Shown: positions 1 through 5,831, counted from the stretch's first letter. The stretch is DNA of 7,583 bases from Pseudomonadota bacterium (GCA_021787175.1 JAJYMF010000428.1:1-7583); one strand, 5' to 3'. Program-made: numbers and translations. Notes: generated by a model from the sequence alone, not told the origin.

Positions 1-18
1 TGCGCCATGCATGGCGCA
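1..18. repeat. Perfect 18-bp palindrome at the window edge
   Basis: The first 18 bases are fully self-complementary (half-site TGCGCCATG followed by its exact reverse complement). The palindrome may extend further left outside the window. It lies beyond the 3' end of the amidotransferase-like gene and outside any supported gene. It could be an operator for a dimeric regulator, part of a hairpin, or chance. No gene on the left is visible to give it a role. Confidence 0.5.
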
Positions 19-45
19 CGTCTTGACCTTGGCGCCCGCGCACAG

Positions 46-99
46 CGGGTGCCGTCGCGTCATCGCGAATCCGGTGGCACCCGTGGCTTGCTGGCCACG
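46..99 (-). terminator. Hairpin cluster after the amidotransferase-like gene (possible terminator)
   Basis: Two overlapping inverted repeats lie 13 to 67 bases beyond the TGA at 113-115, reading along the minus strand. One pairs CGTGGC (82-87) with GCCACG (94-99) around a 6-base loop. The other pairs CGGGTGCC (46-53) with GGCACCCG (76-83) and encloses a smaller TCGCG/CGCGA stem (55-59 with 64-68). They share bases 82-83, so they are alternatives. There is no T-tract after either stem, so a classical intrinsic terminator is not shown. A GC-rich 3' hairpin that stabilises or helps end the transcript is the modest reading. Confidence 0.35.
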
Positions 100-112
100 A
101 CCCGCACTCAGT

Positions 113-829
113 TCAGACCCGTCCTCGCGCCGCATCGGTGGTCATCAAGCCGGCAACCTTGACCAGACCGACCATGATTCCGCTCAGGGCCTCGGCAATC
201 CTGCGCTGCTGAGCGGCCAGCTTTGCCAGCCCTTCCGGCACGTGCTCCGGCGTGGCGTCGAATTCCATCACCAGATCCTCGATCATGCCGCTCTTGATCC
301 CCGGATGGGCGGTAAAACCAAGGCAGTTGCCGCGAATCTGAAACAGCATCGGCGCGCCATCTTCATCCACCGCGAGCACCCGGGCATCGGCCGGCAGCAG
401 CGCACGGTCGCGCATGTAGAGCGCATAGGGATAGGTTGGCGGCAAATGCCCCGCGAGTGCGTCGGGATCGGTCCTTCTCGCCTCGCCGACGATGAAACGC
501 AGCGGTGCCGCCTCGCAGCCACCGCCGGCGGCGACGGCGAGAATGATGCTGCCCAGCCCGATGCCGATCACCGGAAGACCCGCATCGAGGAATGCCGAGG
601 TCAGTCGCGACTCGGCGTCCAGACTCGGCAGCAGATCGCCACTCGCCATGCCGCGCGGACCGGCGCCCAGCAAGACCAGGCCGTCATAACCCTGCGCCGT
701 GCCCGGAAGGCTGCCGCCCGGCACGAACGGGCGCGCGTAGGCGAAACGGATCGCCCGGCCCTCGAAGTGGTCCTCCAGCAGACCGAGAAACTCGCCATCC
801 GTATGCTGCACCACGCAAAGCGTGAACAT
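113..829 (-). CDS. Class I glutamine amidotransferase-like protein, catalytic triad degenerate
   Basis: This is a 238-residue protein with the layout of the type 1 (triad) glutamine amidotransferase fold, as in GMP synthase-like and PuuD-like families. A short beta strand opens the protein, the 'YDGLVLLGAGP' loop lies at residues 48-58, the nucleophile-elbow region 'PVIGIGLGS' at 86-94, and a C-terminal 'GFTAHPG' at 171-177. In active members the elbow reads GxCxG and the C-terminal motif HPE. Here the Cys position is Gly91 and the Glu position is Gly177; only His175 remains. The protein is therefore unlikely to hydrolyse glutamine by the usual thiol mechanism and may be a binding or regulatory relative. 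The start is set at the ATG ending at 829, because GGAGAG (836-841) sits 6 bases upstream; the reading frame continues to 940, but that extension crosses two inverted repeats and looks non-coding. It is divergent from the TonB-dependent receptor. The fold call is firm, the function unknown. Confidence 0.8.
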   Translation of the reverse strand: MFTLCVVQHTDGEFLGLLEDHFEGRAIRFAYARPFVPGGSLPGTAQGYDGLVLLGAGPRGMASGDLLPSLDAESRLTSAFLDAGLPVIGIGLGSIILAVAAGGGCEAAPLRFIVGEARRTDPDALAGHLPPTYPYALYMRDRALLPADARVLAVDEDGAPMLFQIRGNCLGFTAHPGIKSGMIEDLVMEFDATPEHVPEGLAKLAAQQRRIAEALSGIMVGLVKVAGLMTTDAARGRV

Positions 830-867
830 GCCCCGCTCTCCATTCCGGCTGTTGCCGTTCCTGCAGC

Positions 868-886
868 GAGCATGCGGCGCATGCTC
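868..886. repeat. Inverted repeat, 8-bp arms, 3-bp spacer
   Basis: GAGCATGC (868-875) is followed by GGC and then its exact reverse complement GCATGCTC (879-886). It lies 38 bases upstream of the amidotransferase-like start codon, in the divergent spacer. It could be an operator for a dimeric regulator or a short hairpin in the minus-strand leader RNA. Confidence 0.5.
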
Positions 887-891
887 CGTGT

Positions 892-906
892 TGGCAATGC
901 TTGCCA
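892..906. repeat. Inverted repeat, 6-bp arms, 3-bp spacer
   Basis: TGGCAA (892-897), TGC, then TTGCCA (901-906) form a perfect dyad. It sits five bases from the neighbouring dyad at 868-886 and has the same 3-base spacer. The pair looks like a tandem operator or two consecutive leader hairpins for the minus-strand gene. It was checked as a sigma-54 promoter and does not fit. Confidence 0.45.
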
Positions 907-997
907 GAGCGCCTGCATCGACGGTATGGCACGGGCGCACCCAGTCCGCCGCCCGAGTTCGCTGCTGAACGCGCTCATGTTGCAGCGCGCCTATATT

Positions 998-1028
998 TTT
1001 AGCATATCTAAATTAGCATTCGTAGATT
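998..1028 (+). promoter_or_regulatory. AT-rich control region of the receptor gene, possible promoter and dyad
   Basis: Bases 991-1036 are markedly AT-rich in an otherwise GC-rich window and lie directly before the receptor gene. A possible sigma-70 pair is TTAGCA (999-1004) and TAGATT (1023-1028) with an 18-base spacer, each matching 4 of 6 consensus positions. Transcription would then begin near 1035. The dyad TTTAG-N5-CTAAA (998-1012) overlaps the -35 element, and TTAGCAT is repeated 14 bases later (999-1005 and 1013-1019). The hexamer match is weak, so the exact promoter is uncertain even though the region is the obvious candidate. No convincing Fur box was seen. Confidence 0.35.
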
Positions 1029-1037
1029 CATTGAATC
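1025..1037. promoter_or_regulatory. 13-bp palindrome just before the receptor RBS (possible operator)
   Basis: GATTCA, a single central T, then TGAATC form a perfect inverted repeat. It ends three bases before the AGGGGG ribosome binding site (1041-1046) of the receptor gene and would overlap the -10 element and start point of the suggested promoter. Its position fits a repressor site, but no regulator gene is visible in the window. Confidence 0.4.
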
Positions 1038-1051
1038 GCAAGGGGGCCGTC

Positions 1052-3313
1052 ATGCAGCAACGCCATCTGTCCGTCGCGATCGCCATCGCGTTGGGCTGCG
1101 CCATCGCCAGTACTCGTGCCACGGCCGCGCCGCAGGCCAACGATCGGGCCGAAGCGAAGCCTGCATCGTCCGGGCAGAAGTCCAGTGAGCCGCCGGCCGC
1201 GTCGGTGACCAATCTGGAGACGATCAAGGTGACCGCGCGGCGCTATCAGGAAACGCTGCAGGACGTGCCGATCGCGGTCACCGCGTTCACCGCGCGCGCG
1301 CTGTTCGACCAGAACGTGCAGGACCTCTCCGAATTGCAGGGCAAGGTTCCGAGTCTGCAGATCGGCCCCACCCAGGGCACCAGCTCCACGCTCACCGTGT
1401 ACCTGCGCGGCATCGGCCAGAACAACCCGTTGTGGGGCTTCGACCCCGAGGTGGGACTGTACCTCGACGGCGTCTATATCGCGCGCCCGCAAGGCGCGCT
1501 GCTGGACGTGTTCGACGTCGAGCGCATCGAGGTATTGCGCGGCCCGCAAGGCACCCTGTATGGCAAGAACAGCGTCGGCGGCGCGATCAATTTCATCTCC
1601 CGGCCGCTGCCCACCCACGAAACCGGGTCGGTCACCGCCACGCTGGGCATGCACGGTGAAAAAGACGTCACTGCCGACTACGGCAATGCCAGCACCGACG
1701 GCGTCTGGCGCATGCGCGTTGCCGCCGCCACGCTGCACAACGACGGCTACGGCCACGACCTCGTCACCGGCAGCGAGAACGGCAACAAGAACACCAACGC
1801 CGCGCGCGTGAGCGTGGGCTTTTTCCCCAGCGCCAGGTTCAACTCGCAACTCGAGATCGACGGCACCTCCGACCACTCGAACCCGCGCGGCGGCCAGCGC
1901 CTGGCCGTCATCCCGTTCGATCCGAACCAGACGCCGCCGCTGTCCAATCCCTGGAACACCCAGAGCGACCAGCCGCCGGTGAACCTCAGCAACAGCGGCG
2001 GCGGCGCGCTGACGATGCGCTACGTCGCCGGCGAAAACTGGGAGTTCAAGTCGATCACCGCCTATCGCGGCTCCAACAGCAACATGAACATCGACGTCGA
2101 CACGCTGCCGGTATCGATCGCCGACAACAACCTCATCTACCACGATCATCAGTTCAGCCAGGAATTGCAGGCGCTCTACGACAACGGCGGCGCCCTGCAC
2201 GGCGTGATGGGGCTGTACTGGTTCGACGGCTACGCCGCGGGCGTGAACAAGTACGCGCTGCTGGCACTGCCGCCGTACACCACGCTGGGCTACTCGTTGT
2301 ATGTCAGCAGTGGCGGCAGCGTCGACACGCGCAGCCTCGCCGGCTACGCCGACTACACCTGGCAATTCGCGCCACGCTGGAGCCTGGAGGCCGGCGCGCG
2401 CTACACGCATGAATCCAAGACCGCGATCATCCAGAACTTCACCTATCCCGACGCCACCTTCACCACACCCAACGGCGTGCAGGCCAATTTTGAAGGCTCA
2501 ACCTCGGCCAACAACCTCTCACCCAAGCTGACACTCGGCTGGAAGGCCTCCGACGCGGTGAATCTGTACGCCACGGCCAGCACCGGTTTCCACTCCGGCG
2601 GCTACAACATCCAGGCCAACTGCAGCGCGATCCCCGAGTCGTGCCGGCCGATCCGCAACGAGACCCTGATCAACTACGAACTGGGCGCGAAGATGAACTT
2701 CTTCGATGGCCGACTGATGCTCAACAGCGCGCTGTTCCACGAGCTTTATCACAACATCCAGCTCTCGGTTTATACCTCGTATGTGCAGCCCAACGGCCAA
2801 CGCGGATTCTTCGGCGATTTCACCAACGCCGGCGCGGCCACCATCGACGGCATCGAGAACGAGTTCGCCTGGCAGATGGGCGATCGCTGGACGCTGAGCG
2901 GCAACCTCGCGTATCTGCATCCGCGCTACACGCAGTACATCAGCGGCGGGGTGAACATCGCCGCGACCAGCAAGTTCACCTACGCACCCGAGTGGAACGG
3001 CGGGTTGACGCTGTGGAAGCACTTCCCGCTGGCCGGCGGCGGCGACGTGGCCGCGCGTCTGAATGTCACCTATCAGACGTTGGCCTACTTCGACCAGAAC
3101 CTCAGCCCGGCGCTGGCGCAGGGCGCCTACGGACTGGTCAACGCCGGCGTGATCTGGCGCACCGGCGGCCCGTGGACCTGGAGCCTCGAGGGCAGCAACC
3201 TCACCGACAAGCACTACCGCACCTCGGGCTTCAACATCATCGCGCTGGGCATGATCACCGGCTACTACGGGCCGCCGCGCATGGTCACGGTGAGCGCGCG
3301 CTATCAGTTCTGA
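1052..3313 (+). CDS. TonB-dependent outer-membrane receptor
   Basis: This 753-residue protein is a TonB-dependent transporter, which imports ligands (iron complexes, cobalamin, sugars or other nutrients) across the outer membrane using energy from TonB-ExbB-ExbD. Residues 1 to about 25 form a signal peptide ending in TRATA. A TonB-box-like 'ETIKVTA' lies at 56-62. The plug domain spans roughly 65-185, with 'VPIAVTAF', 'LRGIG' (118-122), 'VGLYLDGVYIARP' (134-146) and 'VERIEVLRGPQGTLYGKNSVGGAINF'-type signatures. A long beta-barrel follows and ends in 'SARYQF' with the terminal Phe expected for outer-membrane insertion. The ATG at 1052 is chosen because the signal peptide begins there and AGGGGG (1041-1046) lies 5 bases upstream; the frame stays open far to the left, but only as a shadow of the opposite-strand gene. 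The mature protein has only two cysteines, Cys524 and Cys531, close enough for a disulphide-closed loop. The plug resembles the large FecA/Fiu-like set common in Xanthomonadales and sphingomonads. The ligand cannot be read from the sequence. Confidence 0.95.
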   Translation: MQQRHLSVAIAIALGCAIASTRATAAPQANDRAEAKPASSGQKSSEPPAASVTNLETIKVTARRYQETLQDVPIAVTAFTARALFDQNVQDLSELQGKVPSLQIGPTQGTSSTLTVYLRGIGQNNPLWGFDPEVGLYLDGVYIARPQGALLDVFDVERIEVLRGPQGTLYGKNSVGGAINFISRPLPTHETGSVTATLGMHGEKDVTADYGNASTDGVWRMRVAAATLHNDGYGHDLVTGSENGNKNTNAARVSVGFFPSARFNSQLEIDGTSDHSNPRGGQRLAVIPFDPNQTPPLSNPWNTQSDQPPVNLSNSGGGALTMRYVAGENWEFKSITAYRGSNSNMNIDVDTLPVSIADNNLIYHDHQFSQELQALYDNGGALHGVMGLYWFDGYAAGVNKYALLALPPYTTLGYSLYVSSGGSVDTRSLAGYADYTWQFAPRWSLEAGARYTHESKTAIIQNFTYPDATFTTPNGVQANFEGSTSANNLSPKLTLGWKASDAVNLYATASTGFHSGGYNIQANCSAIPESCRPIRNETLINYELGAKMNFFDGRLMLNSALFHELYHNIQLSVYTSYVQPNGQRGFFGDFTNAGAATIDGIENEFAWQMGDRWTLSGNLAYLHPRYTQYISGGVNIAATSKFTYAPEWNGGLTLWKHFPLAGGGDVAARLNVTYQTLAYFDQNLSPALAQGAYGLVNAGVIWRTGGPWTWSLEGSNLTDKHYRTSGFNIIALGMITGYYGPPRMVTVSARYQF

Positions 3314-3510
3314 CCGCGAGCGCCGGCTGGCGCGGCCCCGGAATGCCGCGCCAGCCACGCCGCCATCTGCTCGCGGTAGCGCACCATGGCCTGCTCGTGC
3401 AGGTCATGGACGCAGTTCGCGCAACCGTCACCGCAGCAGTCGCCGGGATCGGGCGCGGGCGGTGGCTGCGGCTTCGGGTCGTCGTTGCGAGGTGGAGTGT
3501 TTTCGGCCAT
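3304..3510 (-). CDS. Small Cys-rich 'oxidoreductase-like' (OXLD1 / Oxidored-like family) protein
   Basis: The 68-residue protein has a Pro-rich N-terminus (residues 6-23) followed by 'DCCGDGCANCVHDLHEQ' (24-40) and an amphipathic 'YREQMAAWLARH' tail. The CC-x3-C-x2-C arrangement (Cys25, 26, 30, 33), preceded by Pro/Asp and followed by a short helix with Tyr, is the hallmark of the oxidoreductase-like N-terminal domain family (OXLD1 in eukaryotes; short stand-alone proteins in proteobacteria). The function is not known, and the four cysteines suggest metal binding or redox activity. The ATG at 3510 is the only start possible, because the in-frame codon upstream is the amidase's own TGA. The only SD-like run, GGGGGGAG, is about 20 bases upstream, so translation may depend on coupling to the amidase, 27 bases away. 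Its last 10 bases overlap the end of the receptor gene on the other strand. Confidence 0.8.
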   Translation of the reverse strand: MAENTPPRNDDPKPQPPPAPDPGDCCGDGCANCVHDLHEQAMVRYREQMAAWLARHSGAAPAGARGQN

Positions 3511-3537
3511 GGCGGCTGGATCGGCGTCGCTCCCCCC

Positions 3538-4953
3538 TCAAGACTTCGGGTCGATCGGCGTGATCATGCCCGCACGCTGCTCGATGCACTCCGCGGCGTC
3601 CAGGCACAGGTCTTCGCGATAGCGCGCGCCGATGAGCTGCACGCCTTGCGGCAAGCCTTCCTCCAGACCCACCGGCACCGCCACCGCGGGTAATCCGAGC
3701 AGGTTGACGCTGATGCTCAGCCGCATCGTCTGCATCAGCTCGCGCACGGCACCCTGACCAGATACATCGAATCCGACCGGAAACGGCGGCTCGGTAGCCA
3801 CCGGCCCGAGCAGCAGCGGGTACTCGCGCATGAACTCGGCCCATGACCGCGCGATCCGGTTGCGCCTGGCCAGCGCCGCCACATAGCCGGGCACCGTCGA
3901 TTCGGGCACCAGACGCAGAAAATAATCGACGAAAGTCTGCGTGTCGGCAGACGCCATCGCCGCCACCGCGGGCAGCAGCATCGTGCGCACATCGGCGGCG
4001 ACGATCTGCATGTACGTATCCAGCGCCTCGGCGACGGCCGGCGGATCGACCTCCTCCACGACATAACCCGCCGCGGCGAGCCACAGTGCCGCCTTGCGCA
4101 CGCCGGCCGCCACCTGGCGATGCACGCCACCGCGACCCGGATCGATGCATATCGCCACCCTGATCGGCCGCGTCGGCTCGGGGCCGGTCAGCGGCGCAGG
4201 CACCCACCAGGGATCGCGCGCGTCGGCACCGCTCATCGCGGCTAGTGCCAGCCGCAGATCGCGCACATGGCGGGCCATCGGCCCCTGCACGGAAAAAAGC
4301 TGAAAGCTGATCGGGAACTCGGCGGGCGCCAGTGCCGAGGCGCGCGCCACCCGCCCCAACGTGGGCCGCAGCGCGGCGACGCCGCAGCACTGCGCCGGAT
4401 AACGCAACGAGCCGCCGAAGTCGTTGCCCAGCCCCAGCGGCGTCATGCCGGTGGCCAGGGCCACGGCATCGCCTCCGCTCGAGCCGCCGGGCGTACGGCT
4501 CGCATCCCAGGGGTTGCGGCTCGCGCCGCGCAGCGAACTGTCGGTTTGCCAGCGAAAACCGAAATCCGACAGGTTGGTACGCGCCAGCGCAATGCCGCCG
4601 GCCTGCTTGAGCTGGGCGACATGCGGGGCATCCAGCGACGGCATCGCGTCCCTGAGCGCAAGCACCCCCGACGTGGTGGGCGAGCCGACGAGGTCGATGT
4701 TCTCCTTCACCGTGAACGGCACGCCGTGCAGCGGCCCCAGTGCGTCGCCGCGGGCACATGCGCGATCAGCAGCCTCGGCGGCGTGCAGCGCCTGCTCATG
4801 CAGCACGGCGGTTACCGCATTGACCTCGCCATTGACGGCAGCGATGCGGCCGATGTGCGCCTGCACGACCTCCCTGCTGGACACTTGCCGCTCGCGGATC
4901 GCACTCGCCAGGTCGGCTACACCTGATCGCCAGAGATCGCGCAGACTCGACAC
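3538..4953 (-). CDS. Amidase-signature family hydrolase (GatA-like fold, stand-alone)
   Basis: This 471-residue protein is a full-length amidase-signature enzyme, which hydrolyses carboxamide bonds with a Ser-cisSer-Lys triad. Lys83 lies in 'GVPFTVKEN' (77-85), the cis-Ser is Ser158 in 'GGSSGGDA' (156-163), and the nucleophile is Ser182 in 'GNDFGGSLRYPA' (176-187). All three are intact. The C-terminal 'NLLGLPAVAVPVG' (417-429) and 'GVQLIGARYREDLCL' (437-451) are also typical. There is no signal peptide, so it is probably cytoplasmic. GatB and GatC genes are absent nearby and the sequence lacks tRNA-amidotransferase context, so a small-molecule amidase is more likely than GatA; the substrate is unknown. 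Translation begins at GTG (4951-4953), supported by GGGGG (4959-4963) 5 bases upstream; the next in-frame ATG is at residue 104, inside the domain. It probably shares a transcript with the Cys-rich small protein that follows. Confidence 0.92.
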   Translation of the reverse strand: MSSLRDLWRSGVADLASAIRERQVSSREVVQAHIGRIAAVNGEVNAVTAVLHEQALHAAEAADRACARGDALGPLHGVPFTVKENIDLVGSPTTSGVLALRDAMPSLDAPHVAQLKQAGGIALARTNLSDFGFRWQTDSSLRGASRNPWDASRTPGGSSGGDAVALATGMTPLGLGNDFGGSLRYPAQCCGVAALRPTLGRVARASALAPAEFPISFQLFSVQGPMARHVRDLRLALAAMSGADARDPWWVPAPLTGPEPTRPIRVAICIDPGRGGVHRQVAAGVRKAALWLAAAGYVVEEVDPPAVAEALDTYMQIVAADVRTMLLPAVAAMASADTQTFVDYFLRLVPESTVPGYVAALARRNRIARSWAEFMREYPLLLGPVATEPPFPVGFDVSGQGAVRELMQTMRLSISVNLLGLPAVAVPVGLEEGLPQGVQLIGARYREDLCLDAAECIEQRAGMITPIDPKS

Positions 4954-4999
4954 AGCTACCCCCGAAGATCAGACCCAAACAGGCCGGCAATCTGCCGCA

Positions 5000-5036
5000 G
5001 CGCGGCCTCGGCGGAACTCGAAGCCGAGCGCCGCGC
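5000..5036 (-). terminator. Strong GC-rich hairpin between cytochrome and amidase genes
   Basis: GCGCGGCCTCGGC (5000-5012) pairs with GCCGAGCGCCGCGC (5023-5036) over 13 base pairs, with a single bulged C at 5029 and a 10-base loop. It lies about 85 bases beyond the cytochrome stop codon and about 47 bases before the amidase GTG on the same strand. The bases after it on the minus strand are not T-rich, so it is not a standard intrinsic terminator. It may protect the cytochrome mRNA 3' end, act with Rho, or partly insulate the amidase operon. Confidence 0.45.
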
Positions 5037-5120
5037 CGCGCGCGGATCGCCTCGCGGTTGGCCCCACCTGCGCCAGCGGCATGCCGTACTTGCGCATCAA
5101 TCGCAGCGTCACCCGGACCG

Positions 5121-5768
5121 TTACTTGACGGCATTCATGCCCTGCACATAGGACGCGATCGCCTGGATCTGCTCGATGGTCAGCTTCTGGCCCACCGACA
5201 GCGCCAGCTTGGCGTGCGGGCCCTCGCCCCATGCCTGGCCGTTGTGCCAGCCGGTCAGCACCTGCACCACGTACTGCGCATGCTGGCCGGCGATGCGCGG
5301 ATACAGCTTGGCGCTGTCACCGAGACCCTTCGGGCCATGGCAGGACTCGCAGGAGGGAAGCCCGGCCGACGCGACGCCGTCGCGGTAGATCGATTCGCCC
5401 AGTTTGACCTGATAGGTGTCCACCGGGCCGGGCGAGGTCTTCTGCTGCGACAGGTAGGCCGCCACGTTGGCGATGTCTTGCTTCGACAGCATGCCAGCCA
5501 TGCCCGACATGATCGAGTTGGCGCGCTTGCCGCTCTGGAACGACTCCAGCTGATGCTCGATGTAGGCCGCGTGCTGTCCGGCCAGCTTGGGGTATTGCGG
5601 GTCGGTCGAATTGCCGTCCGCGCCATGACAGGCGGCGCAGACCGAGGACACCTCGGCCTGTCCGGCATCGGCATTCCCGACGAGCTTGTCCGCGGCCTGC
5701 GCCGAGGTTGCGACCACGACCAGACCGACCGCCAGCATCGTCACCCACAAACGGCATGAAGTGTTCAT
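5121..5768 (-). CDS. Dihaem cytochrome c, c4 type
   Basis: This 215-residue periplasmic protein has two c-type haem sites, the usual size and layout of cytochrome c4, which carries electrons from the bc1 complex to terminal oxidases. A signal peptide covers residues 1 to about 25 (hydrophobic 'MLAVGLVVVATSAQA', cleaved near AQA). The haem motifs are CAACH (44-48) and CESCH (140-144), and each is followed by a matching 'YP+(L/I)AGQHAxY' stretch (59-69 and 156-166), so the protein is an internal duplication. The N-domain has Met87, Met90 and Met93 as candidate axial ligands before 'LSKQDIANVAAYL'. The C-domain counterpart, 'GPHAKLALSVGQKLT' (183-197), contains no Met, which is unusual. The start at 5768 is chosen for the signal peptide and the AAGGGAG ribosome site (5776-5782); the frame continues to 5891, but that stretch holds an inverted repeat and no coding signal. 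It is a single gene with its own leader. Confidence 0.9.
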   Translation of the reverse strand: MNTSCRLWVTMLAVGLVVVATSAQAADKLVGNADAGQAEVSSVCAACHGADGNSTDPQYPKLAGQHAAYIEHQLESFQSGKRANSIMSGMAGMLSKQDIANVAAYLSQQKTSPGPVDTYQVKLGESIYRDGVASAGLPSCESCHGPKGLGDSAKLYPRIAGQHAQYVVQVLTGWHNGQAWGEGPHAKLALSVGQKLTIEQIQAIASYVQGMNAVK

Positions 5769-5790
5769 CTGCTTTCTCCCTTCAGATATC

Positions 5791-5831
5791 TCATCGGCAA
5801 AACTGCGCACATCGCGCAGTCGAGCCGATGA
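5791..5831 (-). promoter_or_regulatory. Nested 41-bp inverted repeat in the cytochrome leader
   Basis: The outer arms TCATCGGC (5791-5798) and GCCGATGA (5824-5831) are exact complements. The inner arms ACTGCGC (5802-5808) and GCGCAGT (5814-5820) are also exact, around a 5-base loop. On minus-strand RNA the 3x3 internal loop gains one G-U pair, so the stem is nearly continuous. It ends 22 bases before the start codon and 8 bases before the ribosome site. A TATCAT -10-like hexamer (minus strand, 5828-5833) overlaps its far edge; if used, transcription would begin inside the repeat and the element would act as a DNA operator rather than an RNA hairpin. Confidence 0.55.

Noticed and set aside
1..63. 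Possible 5' end of a minus-strand gene beginning MTRRHPLCAGAK and running off the left edge.
   Set aside because: Only 21 codons are visible, the start lies inside a hairpin, the ribosome site is poor and no family is recognisable with confidence.
892..906. TGGCAA-TGC-TTGCCA considered as a sigma-54 promoter (TGGCAC-N5-TTGC).
   Set aside because: The GG-to-GC distance is two bases too short on both strands; it is better described as a simple dyad.
990..1040. Fur box before the receptor gene.
   Set aside because: No stretch comes convincingly close to the 19-bp GATAAT-type consensus. Iron control cannot be claimed from sequence.
11..1051. Receptor frame open for 347 codons upstream of the chosen start, giving an apparent 1100-residue protein.
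   Set aside because: The signal peptide and ribosome site mark the start at 1052. The upstream part is the high-GC shadow of the opposite-strand amidotransferase-like gene and has no recognisable domain.
1028..2410. A 460-codon open frame antisense to the receptor gene.
   Set aside because: Its translation is low-complexity (Val/Ala/Arg/Gly/Asp/His) as expected for a shadow of a GC-rich gene, with no domain and no ribosome site of note.
3428..4759. A 443-codon minus-strand frame inside the amidase, and several plus-strand frames over 4267-5128.
   Set aside because: The amidase frame has intact catalytic motifs throughout. The others are Arg/Ala-rich shadows.
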